From positions 550,424 to 614,423 of the forward strand of contig NZ_JBBMXV010000004.1 in the NCBI RefSeq assembly GCF_037996645.1: a stretch of DNA of 64,000 nucleotides, given 5' to 3'. Both the position numbers and the translations under genes were made by a program. Of the stretch, positions 34,387 to 42,198 are shown in pieces. This stretch comes from Halalkalicoccus tibetensis. Its GTDB lineage: Archaea > Halobacteriota > Halobacteria > Halobacteriales > Halalkalicoccaceae. The notes under the pieces were generated by a model, which did not search any database, was not told the DNA's origin, and saw nothing but the letters and a program-made list of their open reading frames with translations. Positions within the stretch are counted from its first letter, which is position 1. Every line of letters begins with the position of its first letter.

Positions 34387-35375
34387 ACGGTCGCCCCCGT
34401 CGTGGCGACGTCCCGAAGGTCGATCGTTCGGTTCCCGTAGCCCTGGATCTCGAGCTCCAGTACGGGATCGACCTCGGCCTCGAACGTCTCGGTCGCGACG
34501 AACCGCGCGAGCTCGAACAGCTTCCGCAGGGTCTCGACCTCCCGATCACGGACGCGGCGCTGGCCCGGCTCGCTCACCATCTCCCCGTCCCGCTCGAACG
34601 TCTTCCAGCGCTCCTCGATCACCTTGAACGCCGATCCCCGCGCCTCCCACATCGCGTCCATGAGGCTCTCCCGGTTGCCGATGGTGACCGGCGTCGCGAA
34701 CGACTCCGTGCTCTCGAAGCGGTCGCGATACTGCCGGTGGGCGTTGGTCTGCCCGACGCCCGACGGAACGACACAGGAGAGCCCGATCTCGATGTCAAGC
34801 TGGCGCTCCATGTTCCCGACGAGCTCCTCGAGCCCCTCCAGACTCAGGTTCCCCTTCCCGGCCGGCTTGACGGGCGCGATGAGCGTCCGAAGGGCGAAGA
34901 TCGCGTTGTAGAGCAGGTCCTCCGCGCGCGCGTTCGGGTCGATGAGGACGGCGTCGTACTCCTCGTAGAGCTCCTCGCGCTCCCACAGCAGGTCGTACAG
35001 CAGTTCGAAGCGGGGGTACTCCTCGCGGCTCATGTTCTTCATCCCGATCTCATAGGAGATCTTCTGCTCCAGGTTCGAGGTGAAGTCGCCGAGCATGTCG
35101 TGGCTCGGAACGATGTCGACGCCCTCGGCCGTCGTTTCGATCAGGTCCCGGAACTCGCCGTCCGGCATGTCGAGGACGTGTTTCACCAGGTTGTCCGCGT
35201 CGGGATCGCTCCGACGGCTGCCGGCGTCGAAGAGGCTGGTCAGGTTCCCCTCCTGTGGATCGAGGTCGATGACGAGGGTGTTCTGGCCCATTCGCTCCAG
35301 CGCCACGGCCAGGTTCGCCGTCATCGTCGTCTTGTACGTCCCGCCCGATTCCGAGTAGACCACGGCCGTTATCAT
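34383..35375 (-). CDS. ParA-like partition ATPase with altered signature lysine
   Basis: A 330-residue P-loop ATPase of the ParA/MinD group. The N-terminal loop SESGGTYKTT (residues 8-17) keeps the catalytic Lys15 but has Ser10 where the deviant Walker A normally carries its signature Lys (KGGxxKTT). Walker A' is LVIDLDPQEGNLTSLF and the Walker B strand is DAVLIDPNA. The C-terminal 100 residues are longer than in chromosomal Soj. It would segregate a replicon or position a protein complex in the cell together with its downstream partner. Upstream lies a gene-poor region with phased 13-bp repeats, which is the expected layout for a self-regulating par locus. Confidence 0.8.
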   Translation of the reverse strand: MITAVVYSESGGTYKTTMTANLAVALERMGQNTLVIDLDPQEGNLTSLFDAGSRRSDPDADNLVKHVLDMPDGEFRDLIETTAEGVDIVPSHDMLGDFTSNLEQKISYEIGMKNMSREEYPRFELLYDLLWEREELYEEYDAVLIDPNARAEDLLYNAIFALRTLIAPVKPAGKGNLSLEGLEELVGNMERQLDIEIGLSCVVPSGVGQTNAHRQYRDRFESTESFATPVTIGNRESLMDAMWEARGSAFKVIEERWKTFERDGEMVSEPGQRRVRDREVETLRKLFELARFVATETFEAEVDPVLELEIQGYGNRTIDLRDVATTGATV

Positions 35376-35397
35376 CTATGCGGGCGTTCACTACGCC

Positions 35398-35488
35398 GTA
35401 TCATAAACCTGTGTCAGACATCAGTGTGGGATATCCGTTGTTGTTTTCTGTAACAGATGCTCGCTACAGATGACTGCACTCGTGTCTC
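35398..35488 (+). repeat. 13-bp phased repeat array A (next to parA)
   Basis: Seven successive 13-bp steps begin at 35398, 35411, 35424, 35437, 35450, 35463 and 35476, each starting with G. The best units are GTGTCAGACATCA, GTAACAGATGCTC and GCTACAGATGACT; the others are degenerate. Consensus about GTNACAGATNNCT. It begins 22 bp upstream of the parA start codon, so a protein bound here would also control parA transcription. Confidence 0.55.
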
Positions 35489-35542
35489 CGCCTCCCGGTT
35501 CACCGCCTTGGGAGGGGAGGACGCTAAGCGGGAGTGAGCTCC

Positions 35543-35607
35543 GTTACAGACGTCTGTTACAGGCATCTATTGCAGTCAAACACCACAGAAATAAGTGACA
35601 GACGGTC
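35543..35607 (+). repeat. 13-bp phased repeat array B
   Basis: Five successive 13-bp units at 35543, 35556, 35569, 35582 and 35595: GTTACAGACGTCT, GTTACAGGCATCT, ATTGCAGTCAAAC, ACCACAGAAATAA, GTGACAGACGGTC. Every unit has CAG at positions 5-7. The preceding bases GGAG(T/C)GAGCTCCG are shared with array C. Confidence 0.65.
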
Positions 35608-36147
35608 GAAGCGCGTCGACGTTCCTTGGCGTCTCGTCGATACCGGATTTCCGTTCAGTACCAGTCGCCCGTCCGACTCGGCGAGGATGCGGGCCCGATA
35701 CGACTCGAAGTCGATTACCGGCCGAGCCTTTCAGTTGGGTCCGGTTCCCGAGAACCCGTTCGTTCTGACGAGGTCATCTCCCCAAGCGCCTCTTCAGGGT
35801 CGGGGCCACCCCAAACGGTTCACGACGGTCGGTCGCTAGGGTGACTCATACAGGGAGCCAGGAACGGACGACCCCTCCCGGGAAGGGGGCGTGAATACGG
35901 TTTACACCGTCTATAAACTACATGCGGCTATACTAATACCGAGGGTATGCCGGCGAGAACGGGTTGGGGGCAGAAGCGGGTCGGCCTATCCCGTCGGCAT
36001 ATCGATCATAGAACACGATCGGGCGATCGGGTCGCTATCTCCGAGAATCGAGCGATCCTGGTGACTCACCGATGGAAACCGCCGCTGTCGCCGTGAATCT
36101 CACCTCCCGACTCGAGAGCTATCTACCATACCGTGTCACAGTGTGTC

Positions 36148-36440
36148 CTATCCGGTGGTTTCCTGATGAGCACTACCACCCAATAACCGGTCCTCGAATC
36201 GGACCCCGTGTCGTAGCGGCTCGGTCGCCGATCCATCCGCCCTGCTTCGGGCCTCGCCGTGGACCTCCCATACGAGTCGCTGGTCTGCGGGGCTTAGGTC
36301 GCTTATCGATTCGATTCTCTCGTCATCCCCTGCCGGTTGAGTCGTGCAGTCGGCACGGGAGAGGAGTTCCACGATAGAGTCAATAGTATCTTTACTACAA
36401 TTATCCGTCAGAGCCTTCTGTAAGAGGTGGCTGAGACAGA
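36148..36440 (-). pseudogene. Possible degenerate coding segment
   Basis: About 97 codons in one frame read as protein-like sequence without Arg/Pro shadow bias: SHLLQKALTDNCSKDTI, SIVELLSRAD, ERIESISDLSPADQRLVWEV, ending HQETTG at the stop. Third positions are much less GC-rich than in neighbouring genes. No start codon with a sensible N-terminus was found; the frame stays open up to the array C repeats. It may be the 3' remnant of a gene of foreign composition, or chance. Confidence 0.25.
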
Positions 36441-36588
36441 GTCGGCGGTCCGCCCTTTGAAGGGCCCTTCCCCTGGTTACGATCCGGCTCCCAGTCGTGG
36501 AGATCGTCCGGAGAGGATCGAACCACCGAGAGGGAGGACATCGTGGGGGAAGCGAACGGGAGCGAGCTCCGTACTCGCACGCATGTTC

Positions 36589-36627
36589 GTTACAGATAGT
36601 CGTTACAGACACCTATGACAGGATGCA
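36589..36627 (+). repeat. 13-bp phased repeat array C
   Basis: Three successive units at 36589, 36602 and 36615: GTTACAGATAGTC, GTTACAGACACCT, ATGACAGGATGCA. They match the first three units of array B (GTTACAGACGTCT, GTTACAGGCATCT, ATTGCAGTCAAAC), in the same orientation, about 1.05 kb away. An almost identical GGAGCGAGCTCCG stands upstream. Confidence 0.65.
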
Positions 36628-36746
36628 GTAGCGGTCCTATCGCAAGACATACCCGTACCTCCGCCGGTTCCGTCACCCTCGACGCAACGACCGCTACGAA
36701 CCCGTACGAACGCGGGAGTAGGGGACCGGGTCGCCGGGACCCCTCG

Positions 36747-36968
36747 TCAGCCGGTTTCCTTGAGCACGGCGATCCGCTTCCCGCCCTCGTCGATCCGCGT
36801 CCCATAGCCGCTGGGGAGCTCTTCGGCCAACGTCTCCGCCGTCCGTTCGACGTCGATCTCGATCGCGGCCGCCGTGTTCTCGCCGTCCCAGATCGTCGGC
36901 TCGCTCACCGCTACACAGAGCGTGTCCGCCACGACCGATCTCAGCCATTCCTCGCTGACGTTTCTCAT
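36747..36968 (-). CDS. Small hypothetical protein, 73 aa
   Basis: Seventy-three residues with alternating strand and helix: MRNVSEEWLRSVVADTLCVAVSEPTIW, then AAAIEIDVERTAETLAEELPSGYGTRI and KRIAVLKETG. It looks soluble and folded, with balanced composition and GC-rich codons, unlike the surrounding gene-poor DNA. Family not recognised. The ATG at 36968 is the only sensible start. It is divergent from the nucleoside-binding lipoprotein gene and may mark the right edge of the par region. Confidence 0.55.
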   Translation of the reverse strand: MRNVSEEWLRSVVADTLCVAVSEPTIWDGENTAAAIEIDVERTAETLAEELPSGYGTRIDEGGKRIAVLKETG

Positions 36969-37154
36969 GGCACGTTATGACGCTCTACTCAGTAGCCTCT
37001 TTCCCATCTATTCATTCTAGATTTCGTGATAATAACGTATGGTCCGGGGCGGGGTCGGCCGCTGCGTACGGGCCACGTCGATCCGTTACGGGACGACCGC
37101 GACCCGATCGTCCCGTAGCGGATCGGCGCGAGCGGCCGTGTCGGGACGATCCCC

Positions 37155-37167
37155 AAACCTATATGCC
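37155..37167 (+). promoter_or_regulatory. TATA region of the nucleoside importer operon
   Basis: AAACCTATATGCC centred about 29 bp before the ATG at 37191, consistent with a leaderless transcript for the bmp gene and with choosing that ATG over the in-frame GTG at 37170. Confidence 0.6.
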
Positions 37168-37190
37168 GCGTGAATCGCCTCACTTGCAGT

Positions 37191-38261
37191 ATGCAACGGA
37201 GAGCGTTTCTCGCGACTGTGGGCGGCGGTGTCCCAGTCGCGACGGCCGGCTGCCTGATCGGCGACGAGGGGGACGATGGGGAAGGGAATGGCGACGACGC
37301 GGACGTCACCGTCGGGATGATCTACTCGACGGGCGGCCTCGGCGACGAGTCGTTCAACGACATGGCCAACGTGGGGATCCAGCAGGCCCAGGAGGACTTC
37401 GACATCGAGTATCAGGACGCCGAACCGGACGCGCCCGCGGACATGAACGACATGCAGCGCCAGTTCGCCGGTAGCGACGACATCGACGTCGTGATCTGTA
37501 TCGGGTTCGACCACGAGGCCGACCTCCAGGACAACGCCGAGGAGTTCTCGGACACGCAGTTCGTCCTCGTCGACGCGGTCGTCGAGGCCGAGAACGTCGC
37601 GAACTACGTCTTCCGCGAGCACGAGGGCTCGTTCCAGGTCGGCCACCTCGCGGGGCTGTTGACCGGGACCGAGTACGCCCACGCGGGCGGGGAAACCGAT
37701 CCCGACGAGGCGGTCGTCGGCTTCGTCGGCGGCGAGGAGACCTCGCTGATCGAGCGTTTCGAGGCGGGCTACACCGCGGGCGCCCAGTACGCCGACGAGG
37801 GGATCGCGACGCCCTCGGCGTACGCGGGCAGCTGGAACGACCCGACGACGGGCCAGGAGATCGCGAGCAGCATGTACGACGGCGGCGCCGACGTCGTCTA
37901 CCACGCGGCCGGCGGTACCGGCGGCGGGGTCTTCGAGGCCGCCCAGTCGGCGGGTCGCTTCGCCATCGGCGTCGACGACGACCAGTCGAGAAGCGCCGAG
38001 GAGTTCAGCGACGTGATCGTCGCGAGCATGATCAAACGCGTCGACATGGCGGTCCACGAGTCCGTCGAGGCGATCGTCGAGGACACCTTCGAGGGCGGCG
38101 AGACGAACGACCTCGGCCTCGAGGACGAGGGCGTCGGCGCGGTCATCGGCCAGGACTTCGAGGACGAGCTCCCCGAGGAGATCCTCGACGCGCTCGAGGA
38201 GTCCCGGGCGGCGATCGTCGACGGCGAGATCGAGGTCCCCGAGGACCCTGACGACGTCTGA
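37191..38261 (+). CDS. BMP family nucleoside-binding lipoprotein
   Basis: Substrate-binding component of a BmpA/PnrA-type nucleoside ABC importer. The N-terminus MQRRAFLATVGGGVPVATAGC combines a twin-arginine signal with a lipobox ending TAGC, so the mature protein is Tat-exported and lipid-anchored, usual in haloarchaea. The binding domain has the family strands VGMIYSTGGLGDESFNDMA, where the GD-SFND motif contacts the nucleoside, VICIGFDHE, VGFVGGEETSLIERFEAGY and YHAAGGTGGGVFEAA. About 356 residues, normal. It heads a tight operon (7-bp gap, then two 4-bp overlaps) ending with a nucleoside hydrolase. Confidence 0.9.
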   Translation: MQRRAFLATVGGGVPVATAGCLIGDEGDDGEGNGDDADVTVGMIYSTGGLGDESFNDMANVGIQQAQEDFDIEYQDAEPDAPADMNDMQRQFAGSDDIDVVICIGFDHEADLQDNAEEFSDTQFVLVDAVVEAENVANYVFREHEGSFQVGHLAGLLTGTEYAHAGGETDPDEAVVGFVGGEETSLIERFEAGYTAGAQYADEGIATPSAYAGSWNDPTTGQEIASSMYDGGADVVYHAAGGTGGGVFEAAQSAGRFAIGVDDDQSRSAEEFSDVIVASMIKRVDMAVHESVEAIVEDTFEGGETNDLGLEDEGVGAVIGQDFEDELPEEILDALEESRAAIVDGEIEVPEDPDDV

Positions 38262-38268
38262 GGAGTCG

Positions 38269-39864
38269 ATGGCACGGAACCCCGAGACGCCGCGGTCCGG
38301 CGAGGAGCCCCCTGCCGTTCACCTGGAGGGGATCACCAAGCGGTTCCCGGGCGTCGTCGCCAACGACGACGTCGATTTCGCCGTCGAGCGCGGCACGATC
38401 CACGCGCTGATCGGCGAGAACGGTGCCGGTAAAACCACGCTGATGAACGTCCTCTACGGGCTCTACGAGCCGACCGAGGGCACGATCCGAATCGACGGCG
38501 AGCCGGTCGAGTTCGACGACCCGGGCGATGCGATGGCGATCGGGATCGGCATGATCCACCAGCACTTCATGCTCGTCGATACGATGACCGTCGCCGAGAA
38601 CGTCGTGCTGGGCGACGAGCCCAAGAAGTGGGGCGGGCTCGCGACCGACACCGGCCGGGCGATCGAGGAGACGCGAACCCTCGCCGAGCGCTACGGTTTC
38701 GACGTCGACCCGACCGAACGGATCGAGGAGATCAGCGTCGGCGAACAACAGCGCGTCGAGATCCTGAAGACGCTGTATCGCGGCGCCGACGTCCTGATCC
38801 TCGACGAGCCGACGGCGGTGCTCACCCCTCAGGAGGTTGAGGCGCTGTTCGAGGTCCTCGAGGAGCTGATCGCCGAGGGTAAGACGATAATCTTCATCAC
38901 GCACAAGCTCGGCGAGGCGCTCGACGCCGCCGACGAGATCAGCGTGCTCCGAGACGGGAAACTGGTCGGCACGGTCCCGACCGCGGAGGCGACCCAGGAG
39001 GAGCTCGCGAGCATGATGGTCGGGCGGGACGTCATCCTCGAGATCGAGAAGCCGCCCGCCGAGCGCGGTCCGCCGGTCCTCGAACTCGCCGACGTCGCCG
39101 TCGAGGACGATCGGGACGTGAGGGCGGTCGAGGAGGCGAGCTTCGCCGTTCACGCCGGCGAGGTCTTCGGGATCGCCGGCGTCGACGGCAACGGCCAGAC
39201 CGAGCTGGTCGAGGCGATCACCGGTCTGCGCCCCGCCGAGTCGGGGACGATCACCTTCGACGGAACGGAGATCACCGCCCGCTCGCGACGCGAGCGGATC
39301 GGGGCCGGCATGGCCTACGTCGCCGAGGACCGCCAGAAGCGCAGCCTGGTCATGGAGTACGATCTGCGGCGAAACGGGATCCTCGGCTGCCAGCGGCTCC
39401 CCGAGTTCTCCGATGGCTGGCGGATCGACTGGGAGCGAACCGACGGCTACGTCGCCGACGTGATCGAGGAGTACGACGTCCGACCGCCGGATCCGGACGC
39501 GACCGCCCGCTCGCTGTCGGGCGGTAACCAGCAGAAGTTCATCGTCGGCCGGGAGTTCGAGCGCGACCCCTCGCTCGTCGTCGCCTCCCAGCCGACCCGC
39601 GGCGTCGACATCGGGAGCATCGAGTTCATCCACGACCGGCTGCTCGACCTCAGATCCGACGGAAAGGCCGTCCTGCTGGTCTCCTCGAAGCTCGACGAGG
39701 TCAGACGCCTCTCCGATCGCCTCGCGGTGATGCACGACGGCAGGGTCGTCGCGGTCGTCGACCCCGAACGCGTCACCGAGGAGGAGCTCGGGCTGCTCAT
39801 GGCGGGCGAGGTTCCCGCCGGGCTTGACCCCGACGGGGCACGGATCGAGGGGGAGAGAGCATGA
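38269..39864 (+). CDS. Nucleoside ABC transporter ATP-binding protein (two ABC domains)
   Basis: A 531-residue tandem ATPase of the sugar/nucleoside RbsA-like type. The first domain has Walker A GENGAGKTT, signature ISVGEQQRVE and Walker B VLILDEP; the second has GVDGNGQTE in place of Walker A (no GKT), signature SLSGGNQQK and Walker B-like LVVASQPT. The degenerate second site is normal in this family and means one site does most hydrolysis. It powers the two permeases encoded next, with a four-base ATGA overlap. Cytosolic face of the membrane. Confidence 0.92.
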   Translation: MARNPETPRSGEEPPAVHLEGITKRFPGVVANDDVDFAVERGTIHALIGENGAGKTTLMNVLYGLYEPTEGTIRIDGEPVEFDDPGDAMAIGIGMIHQHFMLVDTMTVAENVVLGDEPKKWGGLATDTGRAIEETRTLAERYGFDVDPTERIEEISVGEQQRVEILKTLYRGADVLILDEPTAVLTPQEVEALFEVLEELIAEGKTIIFITHKLGEALDAADEISVLRDGKLVGTVPTAEATQEELASMMVGRDVILEIEKPPAERGPPVLELADVAVEDDRDVRAVEEASFAVHAGEVFGIAGVDGNGQTELVEAITGLRPAESGTITFDGTEITARSRRERIGAGMAYVAEDRQKRSLVMEYDLRRNGILGCQRLPEFSDGWRIDWERTDGYVADVIEEYDVRPPDPDATARSLSGGNQQKFIVGREFERDPSLVVASQPTRGVDIGSIEFIHDRLLDLRSDGKAVLLVSSKLDEVRRLSDRLAVMHDGRVVAVVDPERVTEEELGLLMAGEVPAGLDPDGARIEGERA

Positions 39865-41084
39865 GCGACTGGCGCGAGCGCGCGGACGCCTCGCTCGACT
39901 GGCTCGTCGACAGCTCGGCGACCCAGCGCATCGCCGTCAGCTTCACCGCGCTGCTCTTCGCCGTGCTCGTCGGCGCCGTGCTCGTGTTCGTCTCGGGCTT
40001 CGTCGCCGACTGTCCCGATCCCTTCATCCTGCTCCCGGGGCTCGGCTACGGTTGTTACAACCCGGTCGAGGTCTACTGGACCATGATCACCGGGGCGTTC
40101 GGCTCGCTCGGCGCCCTCGGACGCACGCTCCAGGAGACGACCCTCCTGCTGTTCACCGGGCTCTCGGTGGCCGTCGCCTTCCGGGCGGGACTGTTCAACA
40201 TCGGCACCCAGGGTCAGATGGTGCTCGGGGCGCTCGCGGCCGCGCTGACCGTCCTCTTCCTGGGCGAGTTCGTCCCCGCGAACGCCCTCGGGACGCTGCT
40301 CGTGATCCCGGTCGGGGTCGTCGTCGGCGCGGTCGTCGGCGGCGTCTGGGGGGCGATCCCGGGGCTGATGAAGGCCTACGCCGACGCCCACGAGGTGATC
40401 ACGACGATCATGCTGAACTTCGTGGCCATGGGGATCGCCTTCTGGGCCGTCCAGAACCACGTCGGGAACCTCGAGACCGACTCGGTCCAGACCCACACGA
40501 TCCCCGAACTCGCGCGCCTACCGGCGCTGATCGACGGCTCGCGGTTCTCGATCTACGCGCTGGTCGGCGCGCTGCTGGCCACCGTCGGGATCTACCTGCT
40601 GTACACCCGCACCGTGCTCGGCTACGAGCTGCGCACCAGCGGCATCCAGGAGGCCGCGGCCGAGTACGGCGGCGTGAACGCGAAGCGCAACATCGTCACG
40701 AGCATGACGCTGTCGGGCGCGCTGGGAGGGATCGCCGGGGCGATCTACGTGACGATGGTGCAGTACCGCTGGCAGGCCGGCATGCCGGCGCTGGGCTTCG
40801 ACGGCATCGCCGTCTCGATCCTCGCGGGCAACAACCCGCTGGGCGTGATCCCCGCGGCCCTGCTGTTCGGCGGGATGAAAAGCGGGAGCGTCGCGATCGA
40901 CATCTCGCTGGGCGTGCCCAACGAGCTCGTCGAGGTGCTCCGGGGGCTGATCATCCTCTTCATCGCCATGCCGGAGTTCTTCCGCATGATCGGGAAACGG
41001 GCCGGCTACGGAGAGAGGGGTGAGCGATTCGAAGAATCGCGATCCACGTCGGAGGGAGGATCCGACGGAGGTGAGCAGTCATGA
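39861..41084 (+). CDS. Nucleoside ABC transporter permease 1
   Basis: A 407-residue membrane subunit of the BPD_transp_2 family (like YufP/NupB). An early helix AVSFTALLFAVLVGAVLVFVSG is followed by a 40-residue extracellular loop containing two Cys (DCPDP and GYGCYN) and then the core: VAFRAGLFNIGTQGQMVLGALAA, HEVITTIMLNFVAMGIAFW with the EAA-like coupling loop, and GFDGIAVSILAGNNPLGVIPAALLFGGM. A charged low-complexity cytosolic tail closes it. Together with permease 2 it forms the translocation channel. Starts within the stop of the ATPase gene. Confidence 0.9.
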   Translation: MSDWRERADASLDWLVDSSATQRIAVSFTALLFAVLVGAVLVFVSGFVADCPDPFILLPGLGYGCYNPVEVYWTMITGAFGSLGALGRTLQETTLLLFTGLSVAVAFRAGLFNIGTQGQMVLGALAAALTVLFLGEFVPANALGTLLVIPVGVVVGAVVGGVWGAIPGLMKAYADAHEVITTIMLNFVAMGIAFWAVQNHVGNLETDSVQTHTIPELARLPALIDGSRFSIYALVGALLATVGIYLLYTRTVLGYELRTSGIQEAAAEYGGVNAKRNIVTSMTLSGALGGIAGAIYVTMVQYRWQAGMPALGFDGIAVSILAGNNPLGVIPAALLFGGMKSGSVAIDISLGVPNELVEVLRGLIILFIAMPEFFRMIGKRAGYGERGERFEESRSTSEGGSDGGEQS

Positions 41085-42136
41085 ACGCCCCCTCGGTCAC
41101 CCGACGACAGGGGCTCGCGATCGGCGCGGTCCTCTTCGGCCTGCTCGCGCTGGGCTTCGTCGTCGACGGCGGGCGCGGACTGATCGCGGACGTCTCCGGC
41201 GTGGTCAGCGCCTCGTATCTCGCCTCCGCGTTCCGGCTGACGGTCCCGATCGCGTTCGCGGCGATGGGCGGGATCTTCGCCGAGAAGAGCGGCGTCATCA
41301 ACATCGGCCTGGAGGGGCTGCTCATCATCGGCGCGTTCGGCGCGGTCGCGAGCATGTGGGCGCTGTCGGGAACGCCCCTCGGAACGAACGTCTGGGCCGC
41401 GTTCCTGCTCGGCGTGCTCGCGAGCACGTTCGTCGCGCTGCTGTTCGCGATCGTCTGCATCGAGTTCAAGGCCGACCAGATCATCGCCGGCCTGGCGGTC
41501 TGGCTGATCGCGCTCGGCTTCGCGCCCTTCGCGAGCATCATCATCTGGAACCAGACCAACAGCCCGAGCGTCGACACGTTCGAGGTCTGGGCGCTCCCGC
41601 TCCTCTCGGCGCTGCCGAACGTGGGGTCGCTCTTCGCGGTCACGCCGCCCGTGTTGTTGCTCCTGCTGGCGGTCCCCTTCTCGTGGTATCTCCTCAACCG
41701 GACGCCCTTCGGCATGTGGATCGAGGCCAGCGGCGAGGACCCGAAATCCCTCGACACCGCCGGCGTCGACGTCAACCACGTACGCTATGCGGGCGTCCTG
41801 CTCTCGGGGATCTACTGCGGGATCGGCGGCGCGGGCCTCGCGCTCAACACCGGCCAGTTCGTCGGCAGCGGCGATACGATGATCGACGGCCGCGGCTGGA
41901 TCGGGCTGACGGCATACCTGATCGGCAACTACAACCCCGTCAACGCCTTTCTCGCGTCGTTCCTCTTCGCCGGCCTCGACGCACTGCAGCTCCAGCTCCA
42001 GCAGATCGCCGGCTACGACGTCTCCTCGACGCTCGTGGGCATCATCCCCTACGTGGCCGTGCTGATCGTGCTCACGTTCGTCGGCCGGACCCGGATGCCC
42101 TCCGCGGCGGGCGAGGACTACGAGTCCGACGAGTAG
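41081..42136 (+). CDS. Nucleoside ABC transporter permease 2
   Basis: A 351-residue partner permease of the same family (YufQ/NupC-type), with about nine helices. Family motifs: TVPIAFAAMGGIFAEKSGVINIGLEGLLIIGAF, FKADQIIAGLAVWLIALGFAPF as coupling region, and GRGWIGLTAYLIGNYNPVNAFLASFLFAGLDALQ. It overlaps permease 1 by four bases. With the lipoprotein and ATPase it makes a complete BMP-type importer for purine or pyrimidine nucleosides, delivering substrate to the hydrolase encoded 62 bp downstream. Confidence 0.9.
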   Translation: MNAPSVTRRQGLAIGAVLFGLLALGFVVDGGRGLIADVSGVVSASYLASAFRLTVPIAFAAMGGIFAEKSGVINIGLEGLLIIGAFGAVASMWALSGTPLGTNVWAAFLLGVLASTFVALLFAIVCIEFKADQIIAGLAVWLIALGFAPFASIIIWNQTNSPSVDTFEVWALPLLSALPNVGSLFAVTPPVLLLLLAVPFSWYLLNRTPFGMWIEASGEDPKSLDTAGVDVNHVRYAGVLLSGIYCGIGGAGLALNTGQFVGSGDTMIDGRGWIGLTAYLIGNYNPVNAFLASFLFAGLDALQLQLQQIAGYDVSSTLVGIIPYVAVLIVLTFVGRTRMPSAAGEDYESDE

Positions 42137-42198
42137 GGACGATGTTCGTACCCGCCCCGGATCCGATGAGACTTTTCCGTTCGGATCCAACGACCGCC

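Larger units (their letters stand above)
35376..36746. other. Gene-poor 1.37-kb region upstream of parA with 13-bp iteron arrays
   Basis: The longest stretch without a confident gene in the window, with lower GC than its flanks. It contains three blocks of 13-bp phased repeats (described separately), an ACGGT-TTAC-ACCGT inverted repeat followed by CTATAAAC around 35898-35922, and short ORFs of doubtful reality. No Orc1/Cdc6 or RepH gene accompanies it. The whole block resembles a centromere/partition control region more than an origin. Confidence 0.55.

Noticed and set aside
35626..35844. Short plus-strand ORF of 72 codons in the par region
   Set aside because: Protein-like for some 20 residues only, no recognisable motif, and it overlaps an alternative frame equally open.
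36072..36377. Plus-strand ORF of 101 codons
   Set aside because: Composition rich in Arg, Pro and Ser with no fold-like pattern; the opposite strand reads more like protein.
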